NCBI RefSeq assembly: GCF_023370075.1
Contig: NZ_CP097149.1
Coordinates: 2,416,001 to 2,480,000 of the forward strand
Source: Deinococcus sp. QL22
GTDB taxonomy: Bacteria; Deinococcota; Deinococci; Deinococcales; Deinococcaceae
Direction: 5' to 3'
Length of the DNA stretch: 64,000 nt
Part shown: positions 7,867 through 18,796 of the stretch, in pieces
Layout: each line of letters begins with the position of its first letter
Numbering within the stretch: the first letter of the stretch is position 1
Made by a program: the position numbers and the translations under genes
The notes under the pieces: generated by a model
Databases searched by the model: none
What the model saw: only the letters and a program-made list of their open reading frames with translations
What the model was told of the DNA's origin: nothing

Positions 7867-8819
7867 GTTGGCTGGAGCGTCTGCGCGACGGCCTCAGCAA
7901 AACGCGCAAGCAGATCAACGACACCGCCGGATTCCTCGGCAACGATGTACGGGACGTATTTACCAACCGTCTGGATTCCATCGAAGACCTTGAATATGCC
8001 CTGATTGCCGCAGACGTGGGCCGCGCCGCCACCGAAGAAATTCTAGAAGACATCAAGCGCAGCGAGAAAACCAATTTGCAGGAAGCCCTGATGGAAGCCC
8101 TGACCCTGCAACTGGAACCCGATGCCCGCCGGGCCGAGTTCCGCAAATTGGGCTTTGCGCCAGACGCCAGCCGGGGCCGCGTCGACCCCAAAGGGCACGT
8201 GATCATGGTCATCGGCGTGAACGGAGTGGGCAAAACCACCACAATTGCCAAGTTGGGTCAGTACTACATGACGCGGGGCAAGAGCGTGATGTTTGCCGCC
8301 GGGGACACCTTCCGGGCGGCGGCGGGCACGCAGTTGGGCGTGTGGGGCGAGCGCCTCGGCATTCCGGTCATTCAGGGCGCAGACGGCAGCGACCCGGCAG
8401 CGGTGGCCTTCGACGGCGCGGCGGCCCGTACAGCACGCGGCACCGACCTGCTGTTTGTGGATACGGCAGGAAGGCTGCACAACAAGCACAACCTGATGGA
8501 AGAATTGAAGAAGGTGCGCCGCGTGATCGAGAAGGCCGACCCCGGCGAACCGGGCGAAGTGTGGCTGGTGCTGGACGCCGTGACCGGGCAAAACGGGCTT
8601 CAGCAGGCCAAAAAATTCCACGAATCTACGCCGCTTACAGGCGTCATCGTGACCAAGCTGGACGGCACCTCCAAGGGCGGCATCCTGATTCCGATTGTGC
8701 GCGAACTGGGCGTGCCCATCAAATTTATCGGTGTGGGCGAGCAGGCGGGCGACCTGCAACCTTTCGACAGTCAGGAATTCGTGCGGGCCCTGTTCGATAT
8801 AGACATCCCCAAAAGCTGA
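7863..8819 (+). CDS. ftsY: Signal recognition particle receptor FtsY
   Basis: FtsY is the SRP receptor GTPase that docks Ffh-ribosome complexes at the membrane. The 318-residue protein has a helical N domain (about 1-90) and a G domain with GVNGVGKTTTIAKL (G1), DTAGRLHNK (G3) and TKLDGTSKGG (G4), plus the closing GVGEQAGDLQPF. The long acidic A domain of E. coli FtsY is absent, as in many Gram-positive and Deinococcus-Thermus proteins. The start overlaps the stop of a 16-codon upstream ORF. A hairpin downstream probably ends the transcript. Confidence 0.96.
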   Translation: MSWLERLRDGLSKTRKQINDTAGFLGNDVRDVFTNRLDSIEDLEYALIAADVGRAATEEILEDIKRSEKTNLQEALMEALTLQLEPDARRAEFRKLGFAPDASRGRVDPKGHVIMVIGVNGVGKTTTIAKLGQYYMTRGKSVMFAAGDTFRAAAGTQLGVWGERLGIPVIQGADGSDPAAVAFDGAAARTARGTDLLFVDTAGRLHNKHNLMEELKKVRRVIEKADPGEPGEVWLVLDAVTGQNGLQQAKKFHESTPLTGVIVTKLDGTSKGGILIPIVRELGVPIKFIGVGEQAGDLQPFDSQEFVRALFDIDIPKS

Positions 8820-8866
8820 GTCTCACACGCTGAAGTCGCTTCAAAGTCGACCAGCACATTCCTGAA

Positions 8867-8895
8867 CCTGCCCTGTCGTTTCCAGACGGGGCAGG
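8867..8895 (+). terminator. Hairpin downstream of ftsY
   Basis: CCTGCCCTGTC pairs with GACGGGGCAGG around a 7-nt loop (11-bp stem with one G-T pair), 48 bp after the ftsY stop. Only a weak T-rich tail follows, so termination may be partial. Confidence 0.55.
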
Positions 8896-9258
8896 CCTCT
8901 TGTCAGCCTTGTGGAAGGATCAGAATCTTAATTTAGGCATCAGATCGGATTCAGGGTTTTCCGAACGTGTGTCAGACAGCCTGGGCAACATGTGCAGGCG
9001 AAGCTCAAGTATAGGGGCCGGTGTGAAGTGACCTCGGCGCAGGTCGTTTCTGGGTCAACACGAGAGCTCGGGGCGATGTGGAGCCACATAACGTCCCCCA
9101 GATGGGCGGTGGGTGAGGAGTTTCGTACATGCAGAGCCGGGTTATCGGCGTTGTGACGTTAATGATTGATCCTGTGAGCGGTCTGACAGCCTGTGATTTC
9201 TAAGGTAGGGGTACTTCAACCGCACAGCACTCTCTCAGTGCGAAAAAGGAACACCCTC
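8896..9258. other. Gene-free interval before the CAP-domain lipoprotein gene
   Basis: About 360 bp without a supportable ORF. It is less GC-rich than its surroundings near 8925-8965 and 9155-9200 and must carry the promoter of the lipoprotein gene, but no -35/-10 pair is convincing. A ribosome site (AAGGA, 9246-9250) ends it. Confidence 0.5.
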
Positions 9259-9834
9259 ATGCTCCAGATCAAAGCTGCTCGCCTGACCGCCCTGACCCTG
9301 ACTATCATTGGAGCCGCCGCCCTGACTTCCTGCGGTGGCGGCACGGCCCCCACGCCGCCTGCGCCGCAGGCCACTGCGCCTACCGCCAAAGCGCAGGACG
9401 CTGGAAGCCAGACCATGAGCGCCGAAGAAGCCCAGGTGCTGCGCGAAGTGAACGCGGCCCGCGCCGTGGCCCGTACCTGCGGCGACGTGGCGTATGCGGC
9501 CACCACGCCCGTTACCTGGAACGGCTTTCTGGCGGCGGCAGCCCGCGCCCACACAGCAGATATGGCCGCCCGCAACTACTTTGCCCACGTGTCGCCTGAA
9601 GGCACCTCCATCACTATGCGGGCCGAGGCCGCTGGCTACACGAACTGGAAGTCGTTGGGCGAAAATATCGCTGCTGGTTACACTGTGCAGAACGTAGTGC
9701 AGGGCTGGATCGACAGCCCCGGCCACTGCAAGAACCTGATGGATCCCAAATTCAGGGAAATGGGCGCGGGTTACACCTACCGCCCCGGCAGCACCTACGG
9801 CACCTACTGGGCACAGGAATTCGGCACCCGCTAA
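9259..9834 (+). CDS. CAP-domain (SCP/PR1-like) lipoprotein
   Basis: A 191-residue exported protein. The signal peptide ends in a lipobox (ALTSC, Cys at about residue 17), predicting a lipid anchor. A Pro/Ala-rich linker of about 30 residues follows. The CAP domain (about 60-191) has the conserved order VNAARA, HTADMAARNYFAHVSPEG, GENIAAG, WIDSPGHCKNLMDP and YWAQEFG, typical of the bacterial YkwD-like branch. The start is the ATG after AAAAAGGA; an ATG 66 bp upstream would bury the signal peptide. The role of bacterial CAP proteins is unclear. A strong terminator follows. Confidence 0.9.
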   Translation: MLQIKAARLTALTLTIIGAAALTSCGGGTAPTPPAPQATAPTAKAQDAGSQTMSAEEAQVLREVNAARAVARTCGDVAYAATTPVTWNGFLAAAARAHTADMAARNYFAHVSPEGTSITMRAEAAGYTNWKSLGENIAAGYTVQNVVQGWIDSPGHCKNLMDPKFREMGAGYTYRPGSTYGTYWAQEFGTR

Positions 9835-9899
9835 AGCGGAAGCAGAGCAAAGCTCTACCGAATCTGGGTTGAAGTCAGATTCAAATTGCGACAAATAAT

Positions 9900-9943
9900 G
9901 GGCGCGGCAGTCCTGTGAGGGGGGCTGCCGCGTCCGCTTTTTT
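9900..9943 (+). terminator. Rho-independent terminator of the CAP lipoprotein gene
   Basis: GGGCGCGGCAG and CTGCCGCGTCC form an 11-bp stem around a 14-nt loop, followed by GC and six T. It lies just before the convergent livF stop. Confidence 0.85.
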
Positions 9944-9963
9944 GGCTCTGGAAACGGGTGGTT

Positions 9964-10694
9964 TTAGCCTCCCAAGTACGCCTGCAAGACCCGTTCATCG
10001 CTGACCAGTTCGGCGCTGTTGCCCTGTAAAGTCAGTTGGCCCGCGTCCAGCACATAGGTTCGGTGGCTGCTCTGCATCGCCAGCCGCGCATTCTGTTCCA
10101 CCAGCAAAATCGTCACGCCCTGCGCGTTAAGTTCCCGAATGATGTCAAAGATTTCGCGCACGATGATGGGCGCGAGGCCGAGGCTGGGTTCATCAAGCAG
10201 CAGCAACTTGGGGCGGCTCATCAGGGCGCGGGCAATGGCGAGCATCTGCTGTTCGCCGCCCGACAAGGTGCCAGCCATCTGGCTTCGGCGCTCTCCCAGG
10301 CGGGGAAACCGGCCATACATTCGGTCTATATCGGCCTTCACTTCGGCGTTGCTGCGGGTGTAGCCGCCCAACTCCAAGTTGTCCTGCACACTCTGGCGGG
10401 CCAGCACCTGCCGTCCTTCCGGACTCTGGGCAATGCCCAGTTTCACGGCTTCATCGGCGGGCAGACGGGTAATATCGCGGCCCATGAAGAGAATACGGCC
10501 CGCCACCGGCTTCAGCAGGCGCGATACGGCCCGCAAGGTGGTCGTTTTTCCCGCGCCGTTGGCCCCGATCAGGGTCACGACCTCGCCCTCGTTCACGGTC
10601 ACGTTCAGGTCACGCACGGCCTGAATCGCGCCGTAGTTCACGCTCATATTCTCGATGCTCAGCAGCGGCGTTCCTGTGGTCATTGATGCAGTCG

Positions 10695-10698
<4 letters not shown>
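9964..10698 (-). CDS. livF: Branched-chain amino acid ABC transporter, ATPase LivF
   Basis: A 244-residue ATPase of the LivF subfamily, one of the two nucleotide-binding subunits of a hydrophobic amino acid importer. It shows Walker A GANGAGKTT, signature LSGGEQQML, Walker B LLLLDEPSLGLAP and the H-loop region LLVEQN. Its ATG overlaps the livG stop (ATGA), with a G-rich ribosome site inside the livG end. It is the last gene of the livKHMGF operon and converges on the CAP gene. Confidence 0.95.
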
Positions 10699-11476
<778 letters not shown>

Positions 11477-11480
<4 letters not shown>

Positions 11481-12415
11481 ACTGTGCCCCCTTTGGCATC
11501 CGGTGCTGGGGCCACAGGCGGGCGGGCTGGGGGCGGCGATTTGCGGAATTTGCCCAGTGCACCCACAATCCCTTGCGGCAGGTACAGGCTGGCAATGACC
11601 AACACGAGGCCGTTGATGACGAGGCGCCAATCTTGCAGGAAGCGCAGCAGTTCCGGCACGGCCGTCAGGAGTGCGCCGCCCACCACTGGCCCCCACATAC
11701 TGCGCGAACCGCCGATCAGCACGAAGGCGAGGATGGCGATAGAGGCGTCGAAAGTGCCCTGTTTGGCATTCCAGGTGTTCAGGAACGGCGCACTCATAGA
11801 CCCCACGATGCCCGCGATCACGGCCCCGATCACGAAGGCCAGCACCTTGTATTGAGTCGGCGGCACCCCCATCGCGTCGGCGGCCAGTTCATCTTCCCGG
11901 ATGGCCCGGAAAGCGCGGCCCACACGCGACTTTTGCAGCATATAGGTGAAGGCCAGCACCAGCGCCAGAAGTGGCCCAAAAATCAGCAGGTATTGCCAGC
12001 GATCCTGAAATCCAAAGGCCTGCGGAATGCCGAAGATGCCGATGGCTCCGCCGGTAATGGCCAGGTTCAGCGACACGACGCGCAGGATTTCGACGAAGGC
12101 GATGGTGGCGAGCGCCAGGTAAATGCCGCGCAGCCGCAGCGCCGGAACGCCCACGATCACGCCCGCGAGGGCGCACAGCAGGCCCGCCGCCAGCCAGGTC
12201 AGCGGAAATATCCCGTTGCCCAGCGTGTCGCGCAGGCCAGCAAAGGCCGGATTGGTCAGCATGATGGCGGCCACATACCCGCCCAGTGCATAAAAGCCGG
12301 GGCTGGCGAGGCTCAATTGCCCGGCCATCAGCGGAAAGTACAGGCTGAGGCCGAGCAGTCCAGCCTGAATCAGCGTGACGATCAGGAAGCCGTAGCTTTG
12401 CAGAAAGTCGCTCAT
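11477..12415 (-). CDS. livM: Branched-chain amino acid ABC transporter, permease LivM
   Basis: A 312-residue inner-membrane permease with about eight to ten helices. The family-typical segment around residues 28-55 ([15 protein letters not shown], [12 protein letters not shown]) is present, and the EAA-like loop reads [18 protein letters not shown]. It forms the channel with LivH. A 204-bp gap separates it from livH, unusual for this otherwise overlapping cluster; the gap contains repeat-like sequence and a small hairpin. A Pro-rich C-terminal tail follows the last helix. Confidence 0.94.
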
Positions 12416-12619
12416 GGTCGTCCTGCGCGTTGTTCTGAAATCGTTATTGGTTTGAGTGCTGCCATGCCCGATTTACCCCCTCTACTTCGTAGCTCATACG
12501 AGTCCCAGCCTCCGCTTTGCAGCGGAGCTAAAACCACAAATCAACTGCATCGCTCATACATCTTCCGTACAAATCTCTGGTCTTCATGGCCCACAGCCCA
12601 TAGCTTCAGAGCCAACTCG
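12416..12619. repeat. livH-livM spacer with hairpin and dispersed-repeat sequence
   Basis: Gene-free. It contains a 7-bp hairpin (CTCCGCT/AGCGGAG, 12510-12527). On the minus strand, 12583-12615 reads TTGGCTCTG then CTATGGGCTGTGGGCCATGA, a degenerate repeat also found near 59088-59119 and 35713-35733. It may lower distal liv expression, but no terminator T run is seen. Confidence 0.45.
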
Positions 12620-13594
12620 CTACACCTTCTGAATCAGGTTGCGGCCCAGGAGTCCCTGCGGGCGCACCAGCAAAATCACGAACAGCAGGGCAAAGGCCAC
12701 CGCGTCTTTGTAGGCGCTGTATTCGGCGGGTACAAAGGCTTCAGCCAGCCCGATGACCAGCCCGCCTGCCACTGCACCCGGAATGCTGCCCAGCCCGCCC
12801 AGCACGATCACGGCCAGTCCCTTCAGACCGTAGACCACGCCGAAGTACGGCCCGGCCACACCAAACGCCGTGCCCACCAATGTTCCGGCCAGCCCACCCA
12901 GAAAGCCCGACAGGAAGAAGGTGATCAGAATAAAGCGGTCTACGCTGATGCCCAGCAGGCTGGCGGTGCTGGGGCTTTCGGCCACCGCCCGCAGCGCCTT
13001 GCCGACTTTGGTGCGCCCGATCACGTAGCCCAGCACGGCCAGCATCACCAGACTGACGGCAAAGATGATCAGTTGCACGGTGCGGATAATGACAACCTTG
13101 TCGCCAATCTGGAAACTCAGTGCGGGCCGGACTTCGCCGTAAGCGTCGGAGGGGAAGTTATAGATTTCAGCGCCTACGAGTAACTGAATGAGGTTCACGA
13201 TTACGAGCGCTACGCCGAGGCTGCTGACCAACGCCAGCAAGGGATCAGCGCCGCGTGAGCGCATGGGCCGGAAGGCCAGTCGCTCGATCAGCACGGCAAT
13301 CGCCCCCGCGGCACACGCGCCCAGAATCGTAGCCAGACCGAACATCACCGCGCTGCCCGAAAAAGGCGAGCCGTCTGGAAACAGGTTGATTCCCTTGAGT
13401 AGACCGTTGTTTTCGAACTGGCCCACCACCAACGTATAGGTAAAGTACGCGCCGAGAGTAAAGACCGCCCCGTGCGCGAAATTGATAATGCCCAAAATGG
13501 AGAAGACCAGCGTATAGCCCAGCGCAAAAATGGCATACACACTGCCAATCGCCAGCCCGTTCATCAGGTTTTGTACAAACGAACTCAGTTCCAT
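12620..13594 (-). CDS. livH: Branched-chain amino acid ABC transporter, permease LivH
   Basis: A 324-residue permease with about eight helices. FVQNLMNGLAIGSVYAIFAL and the conserved GIINFAHGAVFTLGAY near the N-terminus are hallmarks of LivH. The coupling-loop sequence GKALRAVAESPSTASLLGI is present. The ATG at 13594 follows GAGGAG; an upstream ATG 51 bp earlier lacks a ribosome site. It lies downstream of livK, separated by a strong hairpin. Confidence 0.94.
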   Translation of the reverse strand: MELSSFVQNLMNGLAIGSVYAIFALGYTLVFSILGIINFAHGAVFTLGAYFTYTLVVGQFENNGLLKGINLFPDGSPFSGSAVMFGLATILGACAAGAIAVLIERLAFRPMRSRGADPLLALVSSLGVALVIVNLIQLLVGAEIYNFPSDAYGEVRPALSFQIGDKVVIIRTVQLIIFAVSLVMLAVLGYVIGRTKVGKALRAVAESPSTASLLGISVDRFILITFFLSGFLGGLAGTLVGTAFGVAGPYFGVVYGLKGLAVIVLGGLGSIPGAVAGGLVIGLAEAFVPAEYSAYKDAVAFALLFVILLVRPQGLLGRNLIQKV

Positions 13595-13668
13595 AGCTCT
13601 CCTCGCGGGCGTACTAAAGGCGACGCATTCAGTCAATACATTCAATCAACACGGTCAATCAACATCTC

Positions 13669-13709
13669 GCCGCCCACATTCAGCAAAGCCAGGGCTGAAT
13701 GTGGGCGGC
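13669..13709 (-). terminator. Strong hairpin between livK and livH
   Basis: A perfect 16-bp stem (GCCGCCCACATTCAGC with its complement) around a 9-nt loop, just after the livK stop. No T run follows in the direction of transcription. It probably works as a partial terminator or as 3'-end protection that leaves more livK mRNA than permease mRNA, a common arrangement for binding-protein genes. Confidence 0.65.
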
Positions 13710-13734
13710 GCTGAGAAACTAAATTGAATTGGCC

Positions 13735-14907
13735 TTATTTGAGGAAGACAAAGGAGCCAGTTTTGGCGTCTTTCATCTTGATCTGGGCCACGTAGAAGTC
13801 TTTTTGCACCACTTCGCCTTCTTTGTCAAAGGAAATCAGACCCAGCGGCGTATTGTATTTGCCCAGCAAGATTTGCTTGTTCAGTTCGACGCGCAAAGCA
13901 TCCAGATCCCAGGTATTCAGCTTCTTTTTGCGGTCTACGGCACGCAGAGCTTCCACGAATACCTGCACGCCAGCATAAGCCTGCGCGGCAAACTGCGGGG
14001 GATCTTTCTTGTACTGGGCGCGGTATTCTTTAACAAAGACCTGATTGGCCGCGCTGGGCTGCGAGGGGCTGTAGGCCTGCGCGATGATCACGCCGTCGCA
14101 GAGTTTCTGGCATACGGGGAACATGTTGGAGGTGTTCAGGCCGTTGCCGCCGATGATCAGGCCCTTGTAGCCCAACTGACGCAATTGCTTGACGAGGTTG
14201 CCGCCGTCGGCTGCGAGGCCCGATACGATGGCGAGGTCTACATCGGCATTCAGGACGGCCGTGACCTGCGTGGTGAAGTCGGTGTCGGTGGTCTGGAATT
14301 TTTGCACAGTGCTGACCGTGAGGCCCTGCGCTTTGGCAGTTTCCTGGAAGGTTCCGGTTTCGCTGACCGAGAAAGCGTCATTTTGGGCGTACAGCACGGC
14401 CACTTTCTTGATTTTGGGATCGAGACGGAGCGCGGTGCGGATGGCGTTGGGAGCGACCACGGCCACCGGAGCCGACACGCGGGCGATGTAGTTGCCGATC
14501 TGTGGTACGCCCTTGGCGGTGTTGCTTGGCCCCAGCACAGGCACTTTGGCGCGGTCGGCAATCGGGTCGGCGGCAAAGGCCTGCTGAGACAGCGTCGGCC
14601 CCACGATGCCCACCACATTTTCCTTGGTGATCAGGTTCTGGAAGGCGTTGATGGCGCTGTTTTCATCGCCCGCCGCATCCTGAAAGACCAGTTTGAAGGG
14701 CGTGCCGTTGATGCCCCCGCGTGCATTCAGGTACTTCTCGGCGAATCTGGCCCCAATGACCTGTTCTTGCCCCAGCAGCGCCGTGTTGCTGGTTTGGGCC
14801 ACGGCCACGCCGATAGGCACGGGGTTTTCTACTTTTTGGGCAAAGGCGAGACTGGCAGTGACGGCCAGGACAGCAGCGGCAGAAAGCTTGAGCTTGGTTC
14901 GGTTCAT
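13735..14907 (-). CDS. livK: Branched-chain amino acid ABC transporter, periplasmic binding protein
   Basis: A 390-residue substrate-binding protein of the Leu/Ile/Val family (periplasmic-binding type 6 fold). The N-terminus MNRTKLKLSAAAVLAV followed by ASLAFA is a cleavable signal peptide with an AxA-type site. Two lobes follow, with the LivK-like segments GGINGTPFKLVFQDAAGD and VVGIVGPTLSQQAFAADPIADRAKVP. The ATG follows GGAGG by 8 nt. It heads the livKHMGF operon. The exact ligand (branched-chain amino acid, other amino acid or amide) cannot be read from sequence. Confidence 0.93.
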   Translation of the reverse strand: MNRTKLKLSAAAVLAVTASLAFAQKVENPVPIGVAVAQTSNTALLGQEQVIGARFAEKYLNARGGINGTPFKLVFQDAAGDENSAINAFQNLITKENVVGIVGPTLSQQAFAADPIADRAKVPVLGPSNTAKGVPQIGNYIARVSAPVAVVAPNAIRTALRLDPKIKKVAVLYAQNDAFSVSETGTFQETAKAQGLTVSTVQKFQTTDTDFTTQVTAVLNADVDLAIVSGLAADGGNLVKQLRQLGYKGLIIGGNGLNTSNMFPVCQKLCDGVIIAQAYSPSQPSAANQVFVKEYRAQYKKDPPQFAAQAYAGVQVFVEALRAVDRKKKLNTWDLDALRVELNKQILLGKYNTPLGLISFDKEGEVVQKDFYVAQIKMKDAKTGSFVFLK

Positions 14908-15002
14908 GTTTGAGCCTCCTGCACAACCCTCCGCACAGGCAAGGTTGAACACGCACGCACCTCAAGAGTTCCTTAAAGGTACGTTGGTTTTAAGATGCGT
15001 TC

Positions 15003-15031
15003 ACTATCGGTGCATCTTCGGTTTAAGTCAA
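15003..15031 (-). promoter_or_regulatory. Promoter of the liv operon
   Basis: On the minus strand TTGACT (15026-15031) and GATAGT (15003-15008) are 17 bp apart, about 95 bp before the livK start. The livK gene has a Shine-Dalgarno site, so this is a conventional leadered promoter. Confidence 0.5.
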
Positions 15032-15086
15032 GCCAGAACGCACAAAAGAAGACCAAATGGCAAGATCGGTCACAGGTTCAGACGGC

Positions 15087-16812
<1,726 letters not shown>

Positions 16813-16820
<8 letters not shown>

Positions 16821-17598
16821 GTCGCACCCGCCCCGCGTAGTTCACCACGCGGCCTCCCACATCATGAATCTGTTTCAGCGCCTCGGTAAAGTGATAGCCC
16901 ACCTCCTGTGGCTGATGCGCGTCGCTGCCCAGCACGAAGCCAATGCCACGTTCAGCGGCGGCGCGGGTCAGGTCGGGGGCGGGGTAGGCCTCGCGCACGG
17001 GTTTTCTCCAGCCTGCCGTATTGAAGTCCAGACTCATACCGCGCTCGGCCACCACGTCTAGCGCGTGCAGGGCCGCGTAACCGTCGGGGTCGCGGTGACC
17101 GAACTTTTTGGGCAAATCCAGGTGCCCCAGTGCGTCAAAGAGTCCCGTGCGGGCCGCGCCTTCCAACAGGGCGTAATAGTGGCGGTAGATGCTGCCCAGA
17201 TCGCGGGCGTCGTACTCGGCCACAAACTCCGGATTATCAAAGCCCCACGCGCCGATGTAATGCACGCTGCCGATCACGTAATCCCAGGAATGCGCCTCCA
17301 GCACGCCTTCGACAAAGCGCTCAGTGCCGGGATGGTAGTCGGCCTCCAGCCCCAGCCGAACTTCCAGCCGCCCGGCAAAGGCTTCGCGGGCAACCAGAAC
17401 GCTCTCGCGGTACTCCTGCAACTGATCCAGCCGCATGCGCCACGGCGCGTCGTACCACGCGGGCATGGGGATGTGGTCGGTAAAGCAGACCCCGCTGAGG
17501 CCCGCGTCCAGCGCCGCCTGCGCGTATTCGGTGGGCGTGCCTGCCGCGTGCCCACACAGCGGCGTGTGCATATGCGAATCGAAGAGGGCGAGCGTCAT
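16813..17598 (-). CDS. PHP-family histidinol-phosphatase (HisJ/HisK type)
   Basis: A 261-residue metal-dependent hydrolase of the PHP superfamily. DSHMHTPLCGHA at the N-terminus, FTDHIP, GLEADYHPGTE, IGSVHYIG and GSDAHQPQEVG give the full set of metal-binding residues of HisJ-type histidinol-phosphatases, which remove phosphate from L-histidinol phosphate. The ATG is 7 nt after TACCCT. Its 3' end overlaps polX, so two PHP proteins are co-transcribed; the link is fold, not obviously pathway. No other his genes are present, so the histidine role is by family only. Confidence 0.85.
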
Positions 17599-17605
17599 GG
17601 GAACC

Positions 17606-17611
17606 AGGGTA
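17606..17611 (-). promoter_or_regulatory. -10 box of leaderless promoter for the PHP phosphatase-polX operon
   Basis: TACCCT on the minus strand, 7 nt before the ATG at 17598. Confidence 0.6.
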
Positions 17612-17664
17612 CTCGGTGGGGCGGGGAAGGGCTGAAGCTTAAGGAGCTTTAGGCGAGATGTGGA

Positions 17665-18675
17665 TTATCTAGACTCACCCAGCCACCCCGCCGGAAAATC
17701 AGTCGCGGGAAAGATAGCCCGCGCTGCTGCCAAAAATTCGGGCCAACGCTCGGCACGGTAGCGGCGGGAGAGGTGCAGCAATACCAATTGCTCCACGCCT
17801 GCTGCGGCTGCCAGTGCCGCGCCCTGCTCCACAGTGGTGTGCTGATGCCGCTCGGCCAGCGCCGCATCTTCGGGTAGGTACTGGGCCTCCAGGTACAGCG
17901 TCTGCACGCCTGCCAGCTTGGGGGCCAGCCGCTCCTGTTCGGCAGGCGTCAGCACAAAATCGGTGAGGTAGGCGAAGCTTTGCCCCGGCGTGTGCTGAAG
18001 CAGGTGCGCTCTGAGGGCGGCGGCATCGTGTGACACGCCGTTCACATTTAGCATTCCCTCTGCCCCCGCCTTAAGCTGCGCCAGCCACGCGCCCGGTTTC
18101 AGGCCCAGTTCGGCCAGTGCGCCCGTGTTCACCGTGACCCGGCCCGCCTCGCGCACCACGTAGCCGAGGCTGACGCCGTGATGGTGCAGGGGCAAGGCTT
18201 CCACACTGAAGTGCGGTGTGTTCAGAATCAGGCCGGCATGTGCCCGCTGGCCCTCATCGTGCGCCACTTCAAAGGCCTCGTGTGCCTCAAAGCGGTAAGA
18301 GTGAATGTGCTGCTCGTGTACGTCGTGGACATGCCACACGCCGTCCAGTTCGGGGGCATGGTTCCACCAGTAGCCCCGGAATCGGTGAGACAGGATGCGG
18401 GCCGTTCCCGGTGGCCCCCATACCTGATTTCCAGTCGTTGCCGCTGATGGCCGATCAAAAATGGCCCGAAACAGCGTATCGAAGCCGCCCACATGATCCA
18501 TATGGAGATGCGAAAACAGCACCGCGTCTACGGCCTGAAGGTGACTGAACGGCACGGCGTCCAGCGTGCCCGCGCCGCAATCCAGCAGCAGGCGGGTCTG
18601 GCCCTGCCCACCGTCCAGCGTGGCCCACAGCGCGTTGTCTTCGGCGGGGCGGCCCAATACATCAACCTTCAACAT
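17665..18675 (-). CDS. Metallo-beta-lactamase fold hydrolase (RNase Z-like)
   Basis: A 336-residue MBL-fold protein. The metal motif HLHMDHVGGFD near residue 57 is the RNase Z/ElaC-type HxHxDH, and late motifs (HHHGVSLGYVV, AQYLPEDAALAERHQHTTVEQ with HTT and HLSRRYR) match that branch. Members process tRNA 3' ends or hydrolyse phosphodiesters, but it has some local divergence from true RNase Z, so the substrate is left open. The start is the ATG 6 nt after TAGGGT. Confidence 0.82.
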   Translation of the reverse strand: MLKVDVLGRPAEDNALWATLDGGQGQTRLLLDCGAGTLDAVPFSHLQAVDAVLFSHLHMDHVGGFDTLFRAIFDRPSAATTGNQVWGPPGTARILSHRFRGYWWNHAPELDGVWHVHDVHEQHIHSYRFEAHEAFEVAHDEGQRAHAGLILNTPHFSVEALPLHHHGVSLGYVVREAGRVTVNTGALAELGLKPGAWLAQLKAGAEGMLNVNGVSHDAAALRAHLLQHTPGQSFAYLTDFVLTPAEQERLAPKLAGVQTLYLEAQYLPEDAALAERHQHTTVEQGAALAAAAGVEQLVLLHLSRRYRAERWPEFLAAARAIFPATDFPAGWLGESR

Positions 18676-18681
18676 GGCGTT

Positions 18682-18687
18682 ACCCTA
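18682..18687 (-). promoter_or_regulatory. -10 box of leaderless promoter for the MBL-fold hydrolase
   Basis: TAGGGT on the minus strand, 6 nt before the ATG at 18675. Confidence 0.55.
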
Positions 18688-18747
18688 GCGGCTGGTGGGT
18701 AAGGGGATAGGCTAGTCGGCTTAGGCCAGCGCGTGGTTCGCTCCTGC

Positions 18748-18771
18748 TGCAATTAAATGCATTAAATTGCA
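18748..18771. promoter_or_regulatory. Near-perfect 24-bp AT-rich palindrome upstream of argF
   Basis: Half-sites TGCAATTAAATG and CATTAAATTGCA form a 24-bp palindrome with a single mismatched pair. It ends 11 bp before the argF -10 box and covers the -35 position. It resembles tandem ARG-box-like TGCAT/ATGCA motifs, so an arginine repressor or another dimeric repressor is the likely ligand. No regulator gene is adjacent to prove it. Confidence 0.6.
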
Positions 18772-18782
18772 TAAATCTCCTG

Positions 18783-18788
18783 TATACT
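18783..18788 (+). promoter_or_regulatory. -10 box of leaderless argF promoter
   Basis: TATACT followed by 8 nt and the ATG at 18797. Confidence 0.6.
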
Positions 18789-18796
18789 CCCCGCCT

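Noticed and set aside
8925..9190. Radiation/desiccation response motif upstream of the CAP lipoprotein
   Set aside because: I looked for the long deinococcal palindrome and found no convincing match in this spacer or before recO, ruvA or recJ.
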